From assembly GCA_018003015.1 (NCBI GenBank), contig JAGNEZ010000038.1, forward strand, positions 1 to 60,755: a stretch of 60,755 bases of DNA, in the 5' to 3' direction. The translations under genes and the position numbers were made by a program. Numbering within the stretch: position 1 is the stretch's first letter; each line of letters opens with the position of its first letter. Shown piece by piece: positions 36,098 to 46,184 of the stretch. This DNA is from Phycisphaerae bacterium (GTDB lineage: Bacteria; Planctomycetota; Phycisphaerae; UBA1845; PWPN01). The notes below the pieces were generated by a model, which worked only from the letters and a program-made list of their open reading frames with translations, was not told the origin of the DNA and searched no databases.

Positions 36098-39000
36098 TCA
36101 TTGGCAGTCCGGCGAGATCGGCTGCAGCGGGTTGCGGCTCAGACACCGCTGAAAAGAGCCGAAATCGGCCTGGTCCACATCGCCGTCCTGATCGTAGTCG
36201 GCCGCTCGGCAGTCGAAGAACTGGTCGCTGACCAGAATCGTGCCAAACGGAATGGTCGGACCGGAGAAACACGGCGTGAAGTAAAGCTCCAGGTCGTCTC
36301 TGTTGACGTGTCCGTCGAAGTTCAGGTCGAAGCTGGTACCCTGCAGCGACATGACCCATAGGGTGGTGTTGTACGGGCTGGTCGGTTCGCCGCCCTGCTT
36401 GATGTACACCCTGCCCTTGTGGGTGGCGGCGCTGGTGCCACTACCGGTCGCGGCAGGCAGCACACCGGTCGTGAACTGCTTGCTGGCAATGTCGTAGATT
36501 GTGAAGGAGGAGCTGGGGTCCGGTCCAAAACCCTCCTGGTTGCCGTTGGCTCGGCCGGCGACAATGAGCAGGCCGCCGTCGCTCCCGATACCACAACTCC
36601 ACTTGGCCGGCAGAGGAGCCATGGCCGAGCCGTATCCGGGTTCGAAAGGAAGCTGGCCCAGGTCGATGGCCGGACTCTCCTCGTGGGTCCACTCGTACCA
36701 TTCCGGCCCGGTCTTGGTGTTGAGCCTGAGATCCTTCGGGTCGATCGACCACAGCCGATCGCCATCGCCGGCCGGGCTGGTCTGCCAATCGTTCTTGATG
36801 CCGTAGAGGATGTCGTTCACCGCCGTCATCTGGACAACGCGGCTGAACCAGCCGGGGTCCCGGCCCTCGAGTCCGGTGAACGCGGCCCGGAAACAACTCG
36901 GCGCGTCGAGGTCCTTGAGATCGGCCACCGTGGTCGGACCGCCCTGGTTGACCGCCGCGGCGTGGCTGTTTCCGTAGAGGTAGTCGCCGATGACGGTGAA
37001 CCCGGTATGGCCGAAGTTGCGGTTGGCATGGACCGACCACGTGTCCGTCGCGATGTCGTAGGTGCACAGGCCGACATCACGGTTCGTGACCAGCGTACCC
37101 TGATCGCCCAGGCCCGGGTAGAAAGCCAGGGCCCCGTCCGGGTCGCCGTCCGGATCGCTCGGTGCGTCAGCAAGGGGCAACCAGCCGTGCCCGTCGGGCG
37201 AGCGATGGAGCTGTCCGTCTGCGGTCAGGTAATAGAGGTAATAACCACCAGAAGCCAATGAAGTGCCGTAGCTGCCCTCGATTGGCGTGCTCATCTGGAC
37301 GAACTGCCAGCAGCCGTTCCTGTAGGGAGGCGTTTCCGGTCCGTACACCGCTGTCAAGGTCTTGGGGCCGTTGGCCGCCAGCGTAGCGCTCGGATTTTCG
37401 ATCGGCGTCTGGCCTTCGACATCCCACCGGACAAACGTCATGTGCGGCACGTACGGAGCTGCCAGGGTCACCGTCTCCCCGCTGCCGAAACTGACGGTGA
37501 ACGGGGTCATCGCCGTCTCGCCACCGCTGCAATCCCTGGGCGTGTAGGCAACTACCACCGGATCGCCAGGACCTTCGGCGCCGACGTTGAACACTACCGG
37601 CGTGTCGCACCGCGACTGGTACATGGCCGTGGCGGTGACAGGGGCGGCGACCTGGAGCGAGAGGAGTTGGCCGGTCGTGGCAGGCTCCGCTCCGTCGACG
37701 GACCAGCCCAGGAAGGCGTAGCCTTTCAGGATTGGAGCAAGGAGGCTGACGTACTCCTGATAGCCGACCCTGCGAGTGAACGGTGTTGTGCCGGTGTTGT
37801 TGCCGTCGCAGTCGTCGGAACTCATGTAGACGGAGACGCCGTCCGTCGGAGCGCTGTTGACCGTCAGCGTGGATGCCATCGCGCAGGGATCCGCCAGCGA
37901 GACGGACATGACCCACAGGTCGGTGTTGGGGTCGTTGTCGGGGCTGGGTGAGCTGCCGCGCTTGATGTAAACCTTGCCCTGATGGAAAGTGGCCGAGGTG
38001 CCCGAACCGGTAGTGCCGGGCAGGTTCTTCACCGTGAAAGTGCCACCGGCAACGTCATAGAGGGCATATTGGCTGCTGGGTTCGCCCCAGCCTTCGTGGT
38101 TGGAGGGCGAGCGGCCGGCGATGATCAGCAGACCGCCGAGGCCGCCGATCTCCGCTGACCAGCCGGCCGGCAGGGGCACAATCGCCGAACTGTAGCCCGG
38201 CTCAAACGGCAGCGGGCCCAGGTCAATCGCGGTACTCGTGTTGTGCGTCCAGTCGTCCCAGTTGGGGCCGATGTACTGGTTGGGAACGATGGCCGAAGGG
38301 TTGATGACCCAGAGCCGGTCGCCGGTACCGGCCGGACTGGTCCAGTCGTTCTTGATGCCATAGAGCATGCCATTCACGGTCGTCATCTGCACGGCTCTGC
38401 TGAACCAGTCGGCAGCCTCACCGAGAATGCCGCCGGTTCCGGTGACAAAGGCGGCACGCTGGCAAGTGATCGCGTCCAGATCCTTCAGGTCCGCAATCGT
38501 GGTCGGCCCGCCCTGGTTCACCATCGCGGCGTGGGCGTTGCCGTACAGCGTGTCGCCAACGACCACGTAGCCAGTATTGCCGAAGTGGCGATTACCGTGG
38601 GCAATCCATGTGTTGCTCGCAATGTCATAAGTGTGCAGCACACGCTCGCCCCCGCCGAGGTCCCGACGCGTGATGAGTGCCCCTTGAGCGCCAAGACCCG
38701 CGTAGAAGGCCAGCGATCCGCAGTCGGCTCCGTCGCCGCCGCCGGGGGCGCTGGCCAACACGAACCAGCTTCCGGCCGTGCTCGGGTTCGGACAGAACAG
38801 CTGCCCGGTGTCCCTCTTGAAGTAGTACAGCCGAGTGCCATCCGAAGCCAGCGATGTTCCGAACTCGCCTGGTTCGGGAGTGCTCTCAACGGCAAACTGG
38901 ATCGAAGTGGCCGCGGGATTCACGAACACCTCCCACGTCTTGGTGTCCGATCCGGAGGCATTGGTCGCCGTGGCCTCGACGGTGAAGCTCTTGCCCAGAT

Positions 39001-39733
39001 CGCCGGCGGATGGCGTCCAGCCGCTGATCCTGCCGGTCGGGTCAATGACCATGCCGGCCGGATGCCGGCCGAGCGACCAGGTTACGTTCGCACCCTGGTC
39101 GAGAGTCAATTGCCGGGTGTACTCCACCGTTGCCCGTGCGGTGTCCATCGAGTTCACCGGATGAATCACCGGCGGGATCTGGTAGAAACGAAGGGTGTCA
39201 ATCGCGAACGAATAGGGCGTGTTGGCGGACGCCCATTCAACCGCATCAAGACGGAAGTAGTAGGCGGTGGCTGGATCGAAGCTCGTGGTCCCATCATAGT
39301 AGCTGACCTCGTCCGCAGGGGTGACATTCTTGGAGATCGTGGTCCAGCCGGCGTTGGCCGGTACGCTGATCGAGTAGGCTGCTCGGGCTTTCACCGTCCA
39401 CTGCGTCCCGTTCCAGATCCCCGCGTACACGCGGAGCCAGAAACCAACCGTCCCCGTGGCCGGACCTTCGTGACGAACGGTGACATCGAACCTGTTGGAA
39501 GTCAGGTCCAGCGTGGTTCCGCTCTGATAGGAGGCGGGATAGATTCGCAGCAGGGCATAGCCCGTGTCGCTGACGTCGCATCGGACCGCCGTGTCGCCAT
39601 CGATCAGGTACGGAGCCCCTGCAGGGGCAACGTTCTCCAGCCCGGCCAGCGAGGAAAAGTCGTTCAGATAAGTGTCGGCGGCCGCGACCCCGACCAGTGA
39701 CCACACCAGAACCGCGCTCGTTAGACATCGCAT
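36098..39733 (-). CDS. Secreted protein with two propeller-like modules and dockerin-like tag
   Basis: 1211 residues. Signal peptide (MRCLTSAVLVWSLVGVAAA), AAGGAG upstream of ATG 39733. Residues 20-170 form a beta-sandwich with an expected ligand face. Residues 190-275 are a putative Ig domain (WSLGRHPAGMVIDPTGRIS). Residues about 280-610 and 810-1130 are two copies of a kelch-like module sharing TSLAS.G, DIA..TW, VNQGGPTT.ADLKDLDA, LYGIKNDW, DLG.LPFEPGY and GSGTSA..H.G.VYIK. Between them are two InlB-B-like repeats (TPFT...F.GW.V.G). The C-terminus is a dockerin-like pair (DLNFDGHVNRDDLELYF, DYDQDGDVDQADFGSFQRCL). No catalytic residue set is apparent; a binding role is plausible. Confidence 0.75.
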   Translation of the reverse strand: MRCLTSAVLVWSLVGVAAADTYLNDFSSLAGLENVAPAGAPYLIDGDTAVRCDVSDTGYALLRIYPASYQSGTTLDLTSNRFDVTVRHEGPATGTVGFWLRVYAGIWNGTQWTVKARAAYSISVPANAGWTTISKNVTPADEVSYYDGTTSFDPATAYYFRLDAVEWASANTPYSFAIDTLRFYQIPPVIHPVNSMDTARATVEYTRQLTLDQGANVTWSLGRHPAGMVIDPTGRISGWTPSAGDLGKSFTVEATATNASGSDTKTWEVFVNPAATSIQFAVESTPEPGEFGTSLASDGTRLYYFKRDTGQLFCPNPSTAGSWFVLASAPGGGDGADCGSLAFYAGLGAQGALITRRDLGGGERVLHTYDIASNTWIAHGNRHFGNTGYVVVGDTLYGNAHAAMVNQGGPTTIADLKDLDAITCQRAAFVTGTGGILGEAADWFSRAVQMTTVNGMLYGIKNDWTSPAGTGDRLWVINPSAIVPNQYIGPNWDDWTHNTSTAIDLGPLPFEPGYSSAIVPLPAGWSAEIGGLGGLLIIAGRSPSNHEGWGEPSSQYALYDVAGGTFTVKNLPGTTGSGTSATFHQGKVYIKRGSSPSPDNDPNTDLWVMSVSLADPCAMASTLTVNSAPTDGVSVYMSSDDCDGNNTGTTPFTRRVGYQEYVSLLAPILKGYAFLGWSVDGAEPATTGQLLSLQVAAPVTATAMYQSRCDTPVVFNVGAEGPGDPVVVAYTPRDCSGGETAMTPFTVSFGSGETVTLAAPYVPHMTFVRWDVEGQTPIENPSATLAANGPKTLTAVYGPETPPYRNGCWQFVQMSTPIEGSYGTSLASGGYYLYYLTADGQLHRSPDGHGWLPLADAPSDPDGDPDGALAFYPGLGDQGTLVTNRDVGLCTYDIATDTWSVHANRNFGHTGFTVIGDYLYGNSHAAAVNQGGPTTVADLKDLDAPSCFRAAFTGLEGRDPGWFSRVVQMTAVNDILYGIKNDWQTSPAGDGDRLWSIDPKDLRLNTKTGPEWYEWTHEESPAIDLGQLPFEPGYGSAMAPLPAKWSCGIGSDGGLLIVAGRANGNQEGFGPDPSSSFTIYDIASKQFTTGVLPAATGSGTSAATHKGRVYIKQGGEPTSPYNTTLWVMSLQGTSFDLNFDGHVNRDDLELYFTPCFSGPTIPFGTILVSDQFFDCRAADYDQDGDVDQADFGSFQRCLSRNPLQPISPDCQ

Positions 39734-39959
39734 CCGGAGATCTCCTTTTCACTGGTGGCGGGTCGGCAGACGGGTGCGTGGTCCTCAACTGGACCGATCC
39801 GCGATTCGGTCCGCCTCCTTACCCCTGCCCGTTTCTGCATCGATCGAGCTTCCAGAGCCCTCGATCCCAGTATGCCAGCATGCCGGACGGAATTCAAGCC
39901 GATGGAATATCCCACCCTCTATCGCCCAGTGGAGAATCGGGTGACAAGCTGGAACTCGT

Positions 39960-42900
39960 CTACTCCCAGTTCAGCCCATCCACCCACAGGTCGAACGGAT
40001 CGTTCCCCATCGAATCGAACTGCAGGGTGATGCAATCGACTTTCCGGAGGCTCATCGTCTCTGCTTGGACTTGTTTCTTGGCCGTCTGGGCCTCCTCCGG
40101 GCTGAGTGGCTTGACCACCCAGAGATCATCATTGGTGGGAGCGTAGTTCATCCCGCCGCGCTTGATGAAGACCTTCCCCTGGTGGAATGCGGCCGACGTG
40201 CCCGACCCTGTCGGACCGGGCAGGTGCCCCAGGACGGTGTATCTAGCGGTGGCGATGTCGTAGATCGCGTAGCTGTCGGACGGTTGCCCGTAGCCCTCGT
40301 TGTTGCTCGGCGAACTGGCGGCCACGATGAACAAACCACCCTTGCCTCCGACCGCCGTCGACCAGTGGGGCGGCAGAGCGACCAGGGCTGAGCCGTGACC
40401 GACCTCGAATGGCAGGCTGCCCAAGTCGGTGACCGGCGTGCGGGCCTCCTTCCACTGTTTCTCGTCCCAGTGGAAGCCTCCGCCGAATGACGACGGCCTG
40501 TAGTCCTCAGGATCGAAGACAAACAGCCGATCGCCACTCTTGTCCGCCTCGCCAGGCTGGGGTGTGGTCCAGTCGTTCTTCATCCCGTAGACCCTGCCCG
40601 CCACCGCGACCAGCTTGGCCGCCCGGCTGAACCACCAGGCCGCCCCCCGGTCGCCCTTCAGGCCTTCCAACACCGTCCGCTCGTCCGTCGCCGTCGGCTT
40701 GGACAGGTCAAACCGGCTGATCGGTCCGCCGTAGTTGCCGCCCACCGCATGGGAGATGCCGTACAGGTAGTGCCCGACTACAGCCGTGCCATGACTCGGC
40801 GAGCACCATGTCGCCGTCCATCTCCAGGTGTCCTTCTCGATGTCGTACACAACGTAGCGGCCGGGATTCTGGCCGTGCTGGTCGCGCCGAGGGTCGGTGT
40901 GACGTACGATCAAGCTGCCCTTGCCGTCCGCCCCTTCCCCATAGGCGAGCATCTGGTTCTGCCAGCCGCCGGCGTCGCTTTTGAGATCGGCGGAGGGGCT
41001 CTTGCGACCGGTCCAATCCTTGCCGCTCTCCGAACGCCAGAGCTGGTCGCCGTCGGTCATGGCGCAGAACAGGTACTGGCCCGTCGAGACCAGCGACGTG
41101 TCCGACTGGCTCTCCATTGGCGTATCCACGGTCTCGAAACACATGGCGTTGTCAATGTGCGGCGGGACGGCGCCGTCGAGGCTTTCCGAGCGGATCCACT
41201 CATCGCTGCCGGCTAGCGGCACGGCCACCCGGAGCCAGCCATAGCGGGCTTCGGGATACGGCAGGTCGCCCAGGAGGTTACGCGGGTTCTTGTGGTACGC
41301 CGGCAGATAGGAGTAGGCCGCCTTCCCGCTGTGCAGACGGATGATCGGGTTGGGACCCTGGAAACCGCCGTTGTTGGGATTCTCGAAGCGGATCCACAGG
41401 GTGAGCGCCTTCTTGCCGGTTAGATCCCAGCCGGCGTTCCTGTCTTTCGGGAAAGTGAGAGTGACATCGGCTCCCTGGTAGGGATCGGGCCGCACGCGAA
41501 GGCTGGTCTTGCCCACGATGGCGTTCGCGTCATCGGTGAACCTGACCTTTCCCTTCTTGTCGGGGTCGTTGCCCATGCCCCAGCCCCATTGTGTGGCTTG
41601 CCCTTCGGTGGCGGATTCGGGTAGCTCCTCGATGACGTAGAAGTCCCGGAAGGCCAGCCCGGCCAGGAATCCGTTGCTGACCGTCAGGCTGACGCGGTAG
41701 AAGCCGGGCTTGTCGAAGGCGTGCTCGACCTTGGCCGTGGTGTACTCCTTGCCGGCCACATCCCACCGGAAGATCAGGGCTCGCCCGGCCTCGTCCTTGC
41801 TGCCCGAAGCGTCGAAGGCGACTCGCTCGCCGACCCGGGCCCGTGAAGGGCCGTCGAGGACAGCCTTGGGGGCGTTCTTGCCCTCTGGATCGGCCTGGCC
41901 CCGGACTAGGTTCGTGACTTCCTCCATGAACTCGTCCTGCTCCCTGTTGCCTCTGAAGGTGTTGTTGGCCAGGTACAGCGAGTCGGTGAAGCGGGCGAAC
42001 AGTCCCCACCGGTTGTTCTCCAGCCGGTTGTTCTGGACGATCAGGTGATACATCTTCCACTTGACGCCGCGGCTGCCAGCATCGCCGCGGAACACGATGC
42101 CGGCTCCGTTGTTGTCATGGCAGTAGTTGCCGTCGATGACCGTGTGACTGCCGGACCCGCCGACGATCACGATGCCTCCATGATTGAAGTCGGCCTCGGG
42201 GGCGTTGTGCTTGCCATCGGGAAGGCCGTTGAAAGCCGCTTCGTTGCCGATCAGCACCGTGTGATCCGAGCCGCCCAGCCAGAAGCCGTAACTGCAGTGA
42301 TTGGCCTTGTTGCGGATGAATGTGTTGCCCGGACTCCAGCTTTCGAAGCCGTTGTTGTTGGCATAGGAGCAGTCGTTCTCGATGAACACGTTCCCGGTCT
42401 GGACCCACCCGTTGAGTGGGCGAAGGAACACGCCATCGCCGCCGTGCGTGATGTCGTTGCGTTCGTAGAGATTGTCGTTGGAACCAGTCTCCATCAGCAC
42501 GCTGGTGGAATCGCGGGCATGGACCTCGCCGGGCTTCATCCGCAGGCCCCAGGACAGATTGTTGTCCCGGACCACGTTGCGGCATGCCAGCCACATCTTG
42601 AGGCAAACGTTGGAGCAATGCGAGAAATCGTTCTTCTCGATCAGGTTGTGGCTGGATTCCCACAGATCCAGACCGTTCCAGACATGGTTGGCCTTGTTGT
42701 TGCGGATGACGCACTTTTGCATGCGCGTCAGAATGATGCCCCCGTTGCGGTCACCGTCGCCCCAGCCGTAGTCCGGATCGTGGTAGTTGTCGGAGAAGTC
42801 GCAGCCCTCGATGGTCCATTCCGCCCCGTCGCGAGCCTCCAGGGCGCTGTTGAAGCCGCGGATCTTGATGTTCCGGATCGTCACCCTGGAACGGCCCTCG

Positions 42901-43133
42901 GCCAGGATGCCGACACCCACGAAGGACTTTAGATTGCCCGCCTTGCCCGGCCCCCGAAGCGTGGCTCCGTTGCCGTCAATCGTCACCCCGTCGGCCCGGA
43001 TGACCAATGGAGTGTCCAGAACCGCATCCTTGTCGAGCTTGAGGTTCTCCGTCACCACCCGGGGTGGACCCATCTGCTGGGCAAACGCCGGAATCGTCAA
43101 CAGTGCGGCAATGAGCAAGACGGCGTACGGCAT
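39960..43133 (-). CDS. Secreted right-handed beta-helix protein with PKD domain and propeller-like module
   Basis: About 1057 residues. Signal peptide (MPYAVLLIAALLTIPAFA); AGGAGA is 4 nt before the ATG at 43133. Residues 40-420 are parallel beta-helix repeats of the pectate-lyase/NosD type (VTIRNIKIRGFNSALEA, NLIEKNDFSHCSNVCLKM, GNTFIRNKANHCSYGFWL). Residues 430-520 are a PKD domain (VAFDASGSKDEAGRALIFRW, FYRVSLTVSNGF). A beta-sandwich of carbohydrate-binding type follows. Residues about 663-1008 are a third copy of the kelch-like module present twice in the next gene (LYGISHAVGG, VYGMKNDWTTP, DLGSLPFEVGHGSAL, GSGTSAAFHQGKVFIKRG). There is no dockerin-like tag. A polysaccharide lyase or binding role is inferred only from the fold. 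Confidence 0.78.
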   Translation of the reverse strand: MPYAVLLIAALLTIPAFAQQMGPPRVVTENLKLDKDAVLDTPLVIRADGVTIDGNGATLRGPGKAGNLKSFVGVGILAEGRSRVTIRNIKIRGFNSALEARDGAEWTIEGCDFSDNYHDPDYGWGDGDRNGGIILTRMQKCVIRNNKANHVWNGLDLWESSHNLIEKNDFSHCSNVCLKMWLACRNVVRDNNLSWGLRMKPGEVHARDSTSVLMETGSNDNLYERNDITHGGDGVFLRPLNGWVQTGNVFIENDCSYANNNGFESWSPGNTFIRNKANHCSYGFWLGGSDHTVLIGNEAAFNGLPDGKHNAPEADFNHGGIVIVGGSGSHTVIDGNYCHDNNGAGIVFRGDAGSRGVKWKMYHLIVQNNRLENNRWGLFARFTDSLYLANNTFRGNREQDEFMEEVTNLVRGQADPEGKNAPKAVLDGPSRARVGERVAFDASGSKDEAGRALIFRWDVAGKEYTTAKVEHAFDKPGFYRVSLTVSNGFLAGLAFRDFYVIEELPESATEGQATQWGWGMGNDPDKKGKVRFTDDANAIVGKTSLRVRPDPYQGADVTLTFPKDRNAGWDLTGKKALTLWIRFENPNNGGFQGPNPIIRLHSGKAAYSYLPAYHKNPRNLLGDLPYPEARYGWLRVAVPLAGSDEWIRSESLDGAVPPHIDNAMCFETVDTPMESQSDTSLVSTGQYLFCAMTDGDQLWRSESGKDWTGRKSPSADLKSDAGGWQNQMLAYGEGADGKGSLIVRHTDPRRDQHGQNPGRYVVYDIEKDTWRWTATWCSPSHGTAVVGHYLYGISHAVGGNYGGPISRFDLSKPTATDERTVLEGLKGDRGAAWWFSRAAKLVAVAGRVYGMKNDWTTPQPGEADKSGDRLFVFDPEDYRPSSFGGGFHWDEKQWKEARTPVTDLGSLPFEVGHGSALVALPPHWSTAVGGKGGLFIVAASSPSNNEGYGQPSDSYAIYDIATARYTVLGHLPGPTGSGTSAAFHQGKVFIKRGGMNYAPTNDDLWVVKPLSPEEAQTAKKQVQAETMSLRKVDCITLQFDSMGNDPFDLWVDGLNWE

Positions 43134-43315
43134 GTTCTCTCCTTGCGGACTCGCCAACAGAACCTGCGACCCGCGGTGAGGCGATCTCCTCGGGACAGGC
43201 TGTGTGCCTCACCTGTTTCTCAGTCTCCTGCCCGTGCTCACTCGGCGACCGGTCCTCCGCCTCGCTCACGGCCTGCGACCGATAGCGGAACGCGGCTCTC
43301 ATCAAGCATGGCTCG

Positions 43316-44509
43316 TCACTTCCTCCCGTCCCCGCATCGATCCCGAACCTTGGCAAAAGCGTTCATCGCCCGGTCAAGGTCCTCCCGGCTGTGAGCTGCC
43401 GAGATCTGCACGCGGATCCGGGCCTTGCCCTTGGGAACCACGGGATAGCTGAAACCGATGACGTAAATGCCTTCCTCGAGCATCATGGCGGCCATCTTCG
43501 TGGCCAATACCGCGTCGCCGAGCATGATCGGGGCGATCGGATGCTCGCCGGCCGGAATGCTGAACCCCCGATCCGCCATGCCCGCCCGGAATACCTTGGC
43601 GCTCGCCTCCAGCCGGTCGCGGAGTTCCGTCGAGCCGGAGACGATCTCCAGGGCCTTGAGCGTCGAGGCCGCCACGGCCGGAGCAAGCGTGTTCGAGAAC
43701 AGGTACGGCCGGCTCCGCTGCCGGAGCAGATCAATGATCTCCTTGCGACCGCTGGTGTAGCCGCCGGTCGCTCCGCCGAGGGCCTTTCCGAAGGTGCCGG
43801 TCAGAACGTCGATCCGCCCGACGACGCCGCGGTGCTCATGGGTGCCCCGCCCGGTCCGGCCGATGAAGCCCGTGGCGTGCGAGTCGTCCACCATGACGGC
43901 CGCATCATGCTTGTCGGCCAGCTCGCAGATGTCGGCCAGCGGGGCGATACTGCCGTCCATCGAGAAGACGCCATCCGTGGCGATCATTCTCATGCGGGCC
44001 CCGGCCGCTTCCTTGAGCTTGGCTTCCAGGTCGGCCATGTCGCAGTTCCTGTAGCGATAGCGCTGGGCTTTGCACAGCCGAACCCCGTCGATGATGCTGG
44101 CGTGGTTGAGCTCATCGCTGATGATCGCGTCCTGCTCGCCCAGCACGGTCTCGAACAGCCCGCCATTCGCGTCCCAGCAGGAGCTGTACAGGATCGTGTC
44201 CTCGGTTCCCAAGAACTTGGTGATTGCCGCCTCGAGCTGCTTGTGTAGGCCCTGCGTGCCACAAATGAACCGCACGCTCGAGAGCCCGAAACCCCACCGC
44301 TTCAGCCCGGCCTGGGCAGCTTCAATCAGACGCGGATCGTTGGCCAGACCGAGGTAGTTGTTGGCGCAGAAGTTGACCACTTCCTTTCCGCCTTGAACCG
44401 CAATCCGCGAACCCTGGGGCGTCGTAATGACCCGCTCCTCCTTGTAGAGGCCACTCTGGCGAATCTCGTCCAGCGTCGCACTGACGTGGCTCTTCATCGT
44501 CTTGAACAT
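43316..44509 (-). CDS. kbl: Glycine C-acetyltransferase (2-amino-3-ketobutyrate CoA ligase)
   Basis: 397 residues, the usual length for Kbl (E. coli 398). An alpha-oxoamine-synthase fold-type I PLP enzyme: [58 protein letters not shown] and the PLP-lysine motif [15 protein letters not shown]. It cleaves 2-amino-3-ketobutyrate with CoA to glycine and acetyl-CoA. It lies downstream of tdh, whose product is its substrate, with a gap of about 170 nt that contains a perfect GC hairpin. Confidence 0.95.
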   Translation of the reverse strand: MFKTMKSHVSATLDEIRQSGLYKEERVITTPQGSRIAVQGGKEVVNFCANNYLGLANDPRLIEAAQAGLKRWGFGLSSVRFICGTQGLHKQLEAAITKFLGTEDTILYSSCWDANGGLFETVLGEQDAIISDELNHASIIDGVRLCKAQRYRYRNCDMADLEAKLKEAAGARMRMIATDGVFSMDGSIAPLADICELADKHDAAVMVDDSHATGFIGRTGRGTHEHRGVVGRIDVLTGTFGKALGGATGGYTSGRKEIIDLLRQRSRPYLFSNTLAPAVAASTLKALEIVSGSTELRDRLEASAKVFRAGMADRGFSIPAGEHPIAPIMLGDAVLATKMAAMMLEEGIYVIGFSYPVVPKGKARIRVQISAAHSREDLDRAMNAFAKVRDRCGDGRK

Positions 44510-44563
44510 CGGCGTGTCCTTCCTTTCTGGGCGTGCCTGTCCACCTGCCGGAAAGCCGCATGG

Positions 44564-44582
44564 CGCCGGCGTCTCGCCGGCG
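44564..44582. repeat. Perfect 8-bp GC hairpin in the tdh-kbl gap
   Basis: CGCCGGCG, loop TCT, CGCCGGCG. The plus-strand core CCGGCGTCTCGCCGG resembles the minus-strand core of the hairpin at 833-851 (CCGGCATCTTGCCGG), suggesting a family of interspersed palindromes. Confidence 0.5.
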
Positions 44583-44678
44583 GGCCTTCAGTGTTCCGAG
44601 ATGCCCTCTTCATCACCCGCCCTGCGGCCAAACCCCGCAGCCGCCTTGCCCATCTGCCCCACGCTCCACTTCCGCGGC

Positions 44679-45707
44679 CTACTTCTCCGACCAGTCCAGA
44701 ACCACCTTGCCCGAGTTGCCCGAACGCATGACCTCAAAGGCTCTCTCGAACTCGGTATAGTGAAAACGGTGAGTAATGACCGGGGCGATGTTCAAGCCGG
44801 ATTGGATCATCACCGTCATCTTGTACCAGGTCTCGTACATCTCGCGACCGTAGATGCCCTTGATGGTCAGGCCGTTGAAGACCACGTAGTCCCAGTCGAT
44901 CTCCGTTTTGGGTAGAATGCCAAGCAAAGCGATCTTCCCGCCGTGGCACATGTTGGCGATGAGATCGCGGAACGCGGCCGGATTGCCCGACATCTCTAGA
45001 CCGACGTCGAAACCTTCCTGCATGCCGAGCTGCTTCTGCACCTCCTTCAGCGTCCCCTCCTTGACGTTCAGCGCCACCGTGGCCCCCATCTTCTTGGCCA
45101 GGGCCAGCCGGTACGGGTTCATGTCCGTGACTACGACGTACCGAGCCCCCGCATGCTTGGCGATGGCCGTGGCCATGATGCCGATCGGCCCCGCCCCGGT
45201 GATCAGGACGTCCTCGCCCAGGACATTGAACGACAGGGCACTGTGGGTCGCGTTCCCGAGCGGGTCGAAGCTGCTGAGAAGCTCGAGCGGAATGTGCGGG
45301 TCCGCCGCCCAGACGTTGGTCACCGGGATGCTCAGGTACTCCGCGTAAGCCCCCGGCCGGTTGACACCCACCCCAGCCGTGTTCGGACACAGGTGGCGGC
45401 GACCCGCCAGGCAGTTCCGGCATCGCCCGCACACCAGGTGCCCCTCTCCGCTGACCAGATCGCCATGCTTGAAGTCGTGGACGTTGGCCCCCACCTTCTC
45501 GACTATGCCGACAAACTCGTGCCCGACGGTCATGGGCACCGGAATCGTCTTCTGGGCCCAGGCATCCCAGTTCCAGATGTGCACGTCCGTGCCGCAGATA
45601 CTCGTCTTGAGAATCCGGATGAGGACGTCGTTGATACCCATCTCAGGGACAGGCACTTCCTCAAGCCATAGACCTTCACGTGGATACGCCTTGACTAACG
45701 CTTTCAT
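44679..45707 (-). CDS. tdh: L-threonine 3-dehydrogenase
   Basis: 342 residues from the ATG at 45707, matching E. coli Tdh (341). Medium-chain Zn-dependent dehydrogenase: catalytic Cys38 in [22 protein letters not shown], structural zinc [15 protein letters not shown], and Rossmann [22 protein letters not shown]. It oxidises L-threonine with NAD+ to 2-amino-3-ketobutyrate for Kbl. GGGAGG lies about 11-13 nt upstream of this ATG; an in-frame GTG at 45713 is better spaced and adds two residues, so the exact start is open. First gene of the tdh-kbl pair. Confidence 0.95.
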   Translation of the reverse strand: MKALVKAYPREGLWLEEVPVPEMGINDVLIRILKTSICGTDVHIWNWDAWAQKTIPVPMTVGHEFVGIVEKVGANVHDFKHGDLVSGEGHLVCGRCRNCLAGRRHLCPNTAGVGVNRPGAYAEYLSIPVTNVWAADPHIPLELLSSFDPLGNATHSALSFNVLGEDVLITGAGPIGIMATAIAKHAGARYVVVTDMNPYRLALAKKMGATVALNVKEGTLKEVQKQLGMQEGFDVGLEMSGNPAAFRDLIANMCHGGKIALLGILPKTEIDWDYVVFNGLTIKGIYGREMYETWYKMTVMIQSGLNIAPVITHRFHYTEFERAFEVMRSGNSGKVVLDWSEK

Positions 45708-45760
45708 CTTGTGCACAGCCACCTCCCGAACGCAACGGCCAGGCACCGGTCGGCCTGCGG

Positions 45761-45780
45761 ATCCTGCCAGCCGGCAGGAT
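45761..45780. repeat. Perfect palindrome in the tdh leader
   Basis: ATCCTGCC-AGCC-GGCAGGAT, an 8-bp stem with a 4-nt loop, lies between the predicted tdh promoter and start codon. It could be an operator, an RNA hairpin or an interspersed repeat. Confidence 0.45.
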
Positions 45781-45835
45781 GGCCCGGTGTCCGCCGGAGA
45801 GAGCCTCGGCCGTCTTCCGGTATATTGTGCCGGAG

Positions 45836-45844
45836 TCCATTATA
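45836..45844 (-). promoter_or_regulatory. Putative -10 element (TATAATGGA) upstream of tdh
   Basis: Reads TATAATGGA on the minus strand, about 130 nt upstream of tdh. No strong -35 is seen at 17 nt. Confidence 0.4.
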
Positions 45845-46184
45845 TTGAACACGCGGTCCCCCGAGTTGTCGAGAATCCGCGAGAATTCGAACACTTCGGG
45901 TTTCCTCGGTATGCCATCTTGTGCGCAAATCAGCCGGCTGTCAACTGCCGGGAAGAACCGGGACTTGCCGGCGGCCGTCGCCCTCGCCAGGGGACGCTCC
46001 GTCGCTGCCCGAGCGACGCCGCCCAGGCCACATTCATGCGATCGCCCACCACCCCATGCTCGGTTGGCAGGAAGGATGCTGGGTTGGCAGCAGCGGCACC
46101 ACGACCGCCGGCTCTTCATGGGTGCCTGGATCCACACTGCCGAACGGTCCGCCGTGAGTATGTTTGCCCTTCGCCTCGCCGGCC

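Larger units (their letters stand above)
45708..46184. other. Intergenic region upstream of tdh
   Basis: About 480 nt. It contains the tdh promoter -10 at 45839-45844, a leader palindrome at 45761-45780 and a direct repeat at 46056-46090 (ATGCTSGGTTGGCAG twice with a period of 20 nt). The rest, 45846-46184, shows no gene with a ribosome-binding site. Confidence 0.45.
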
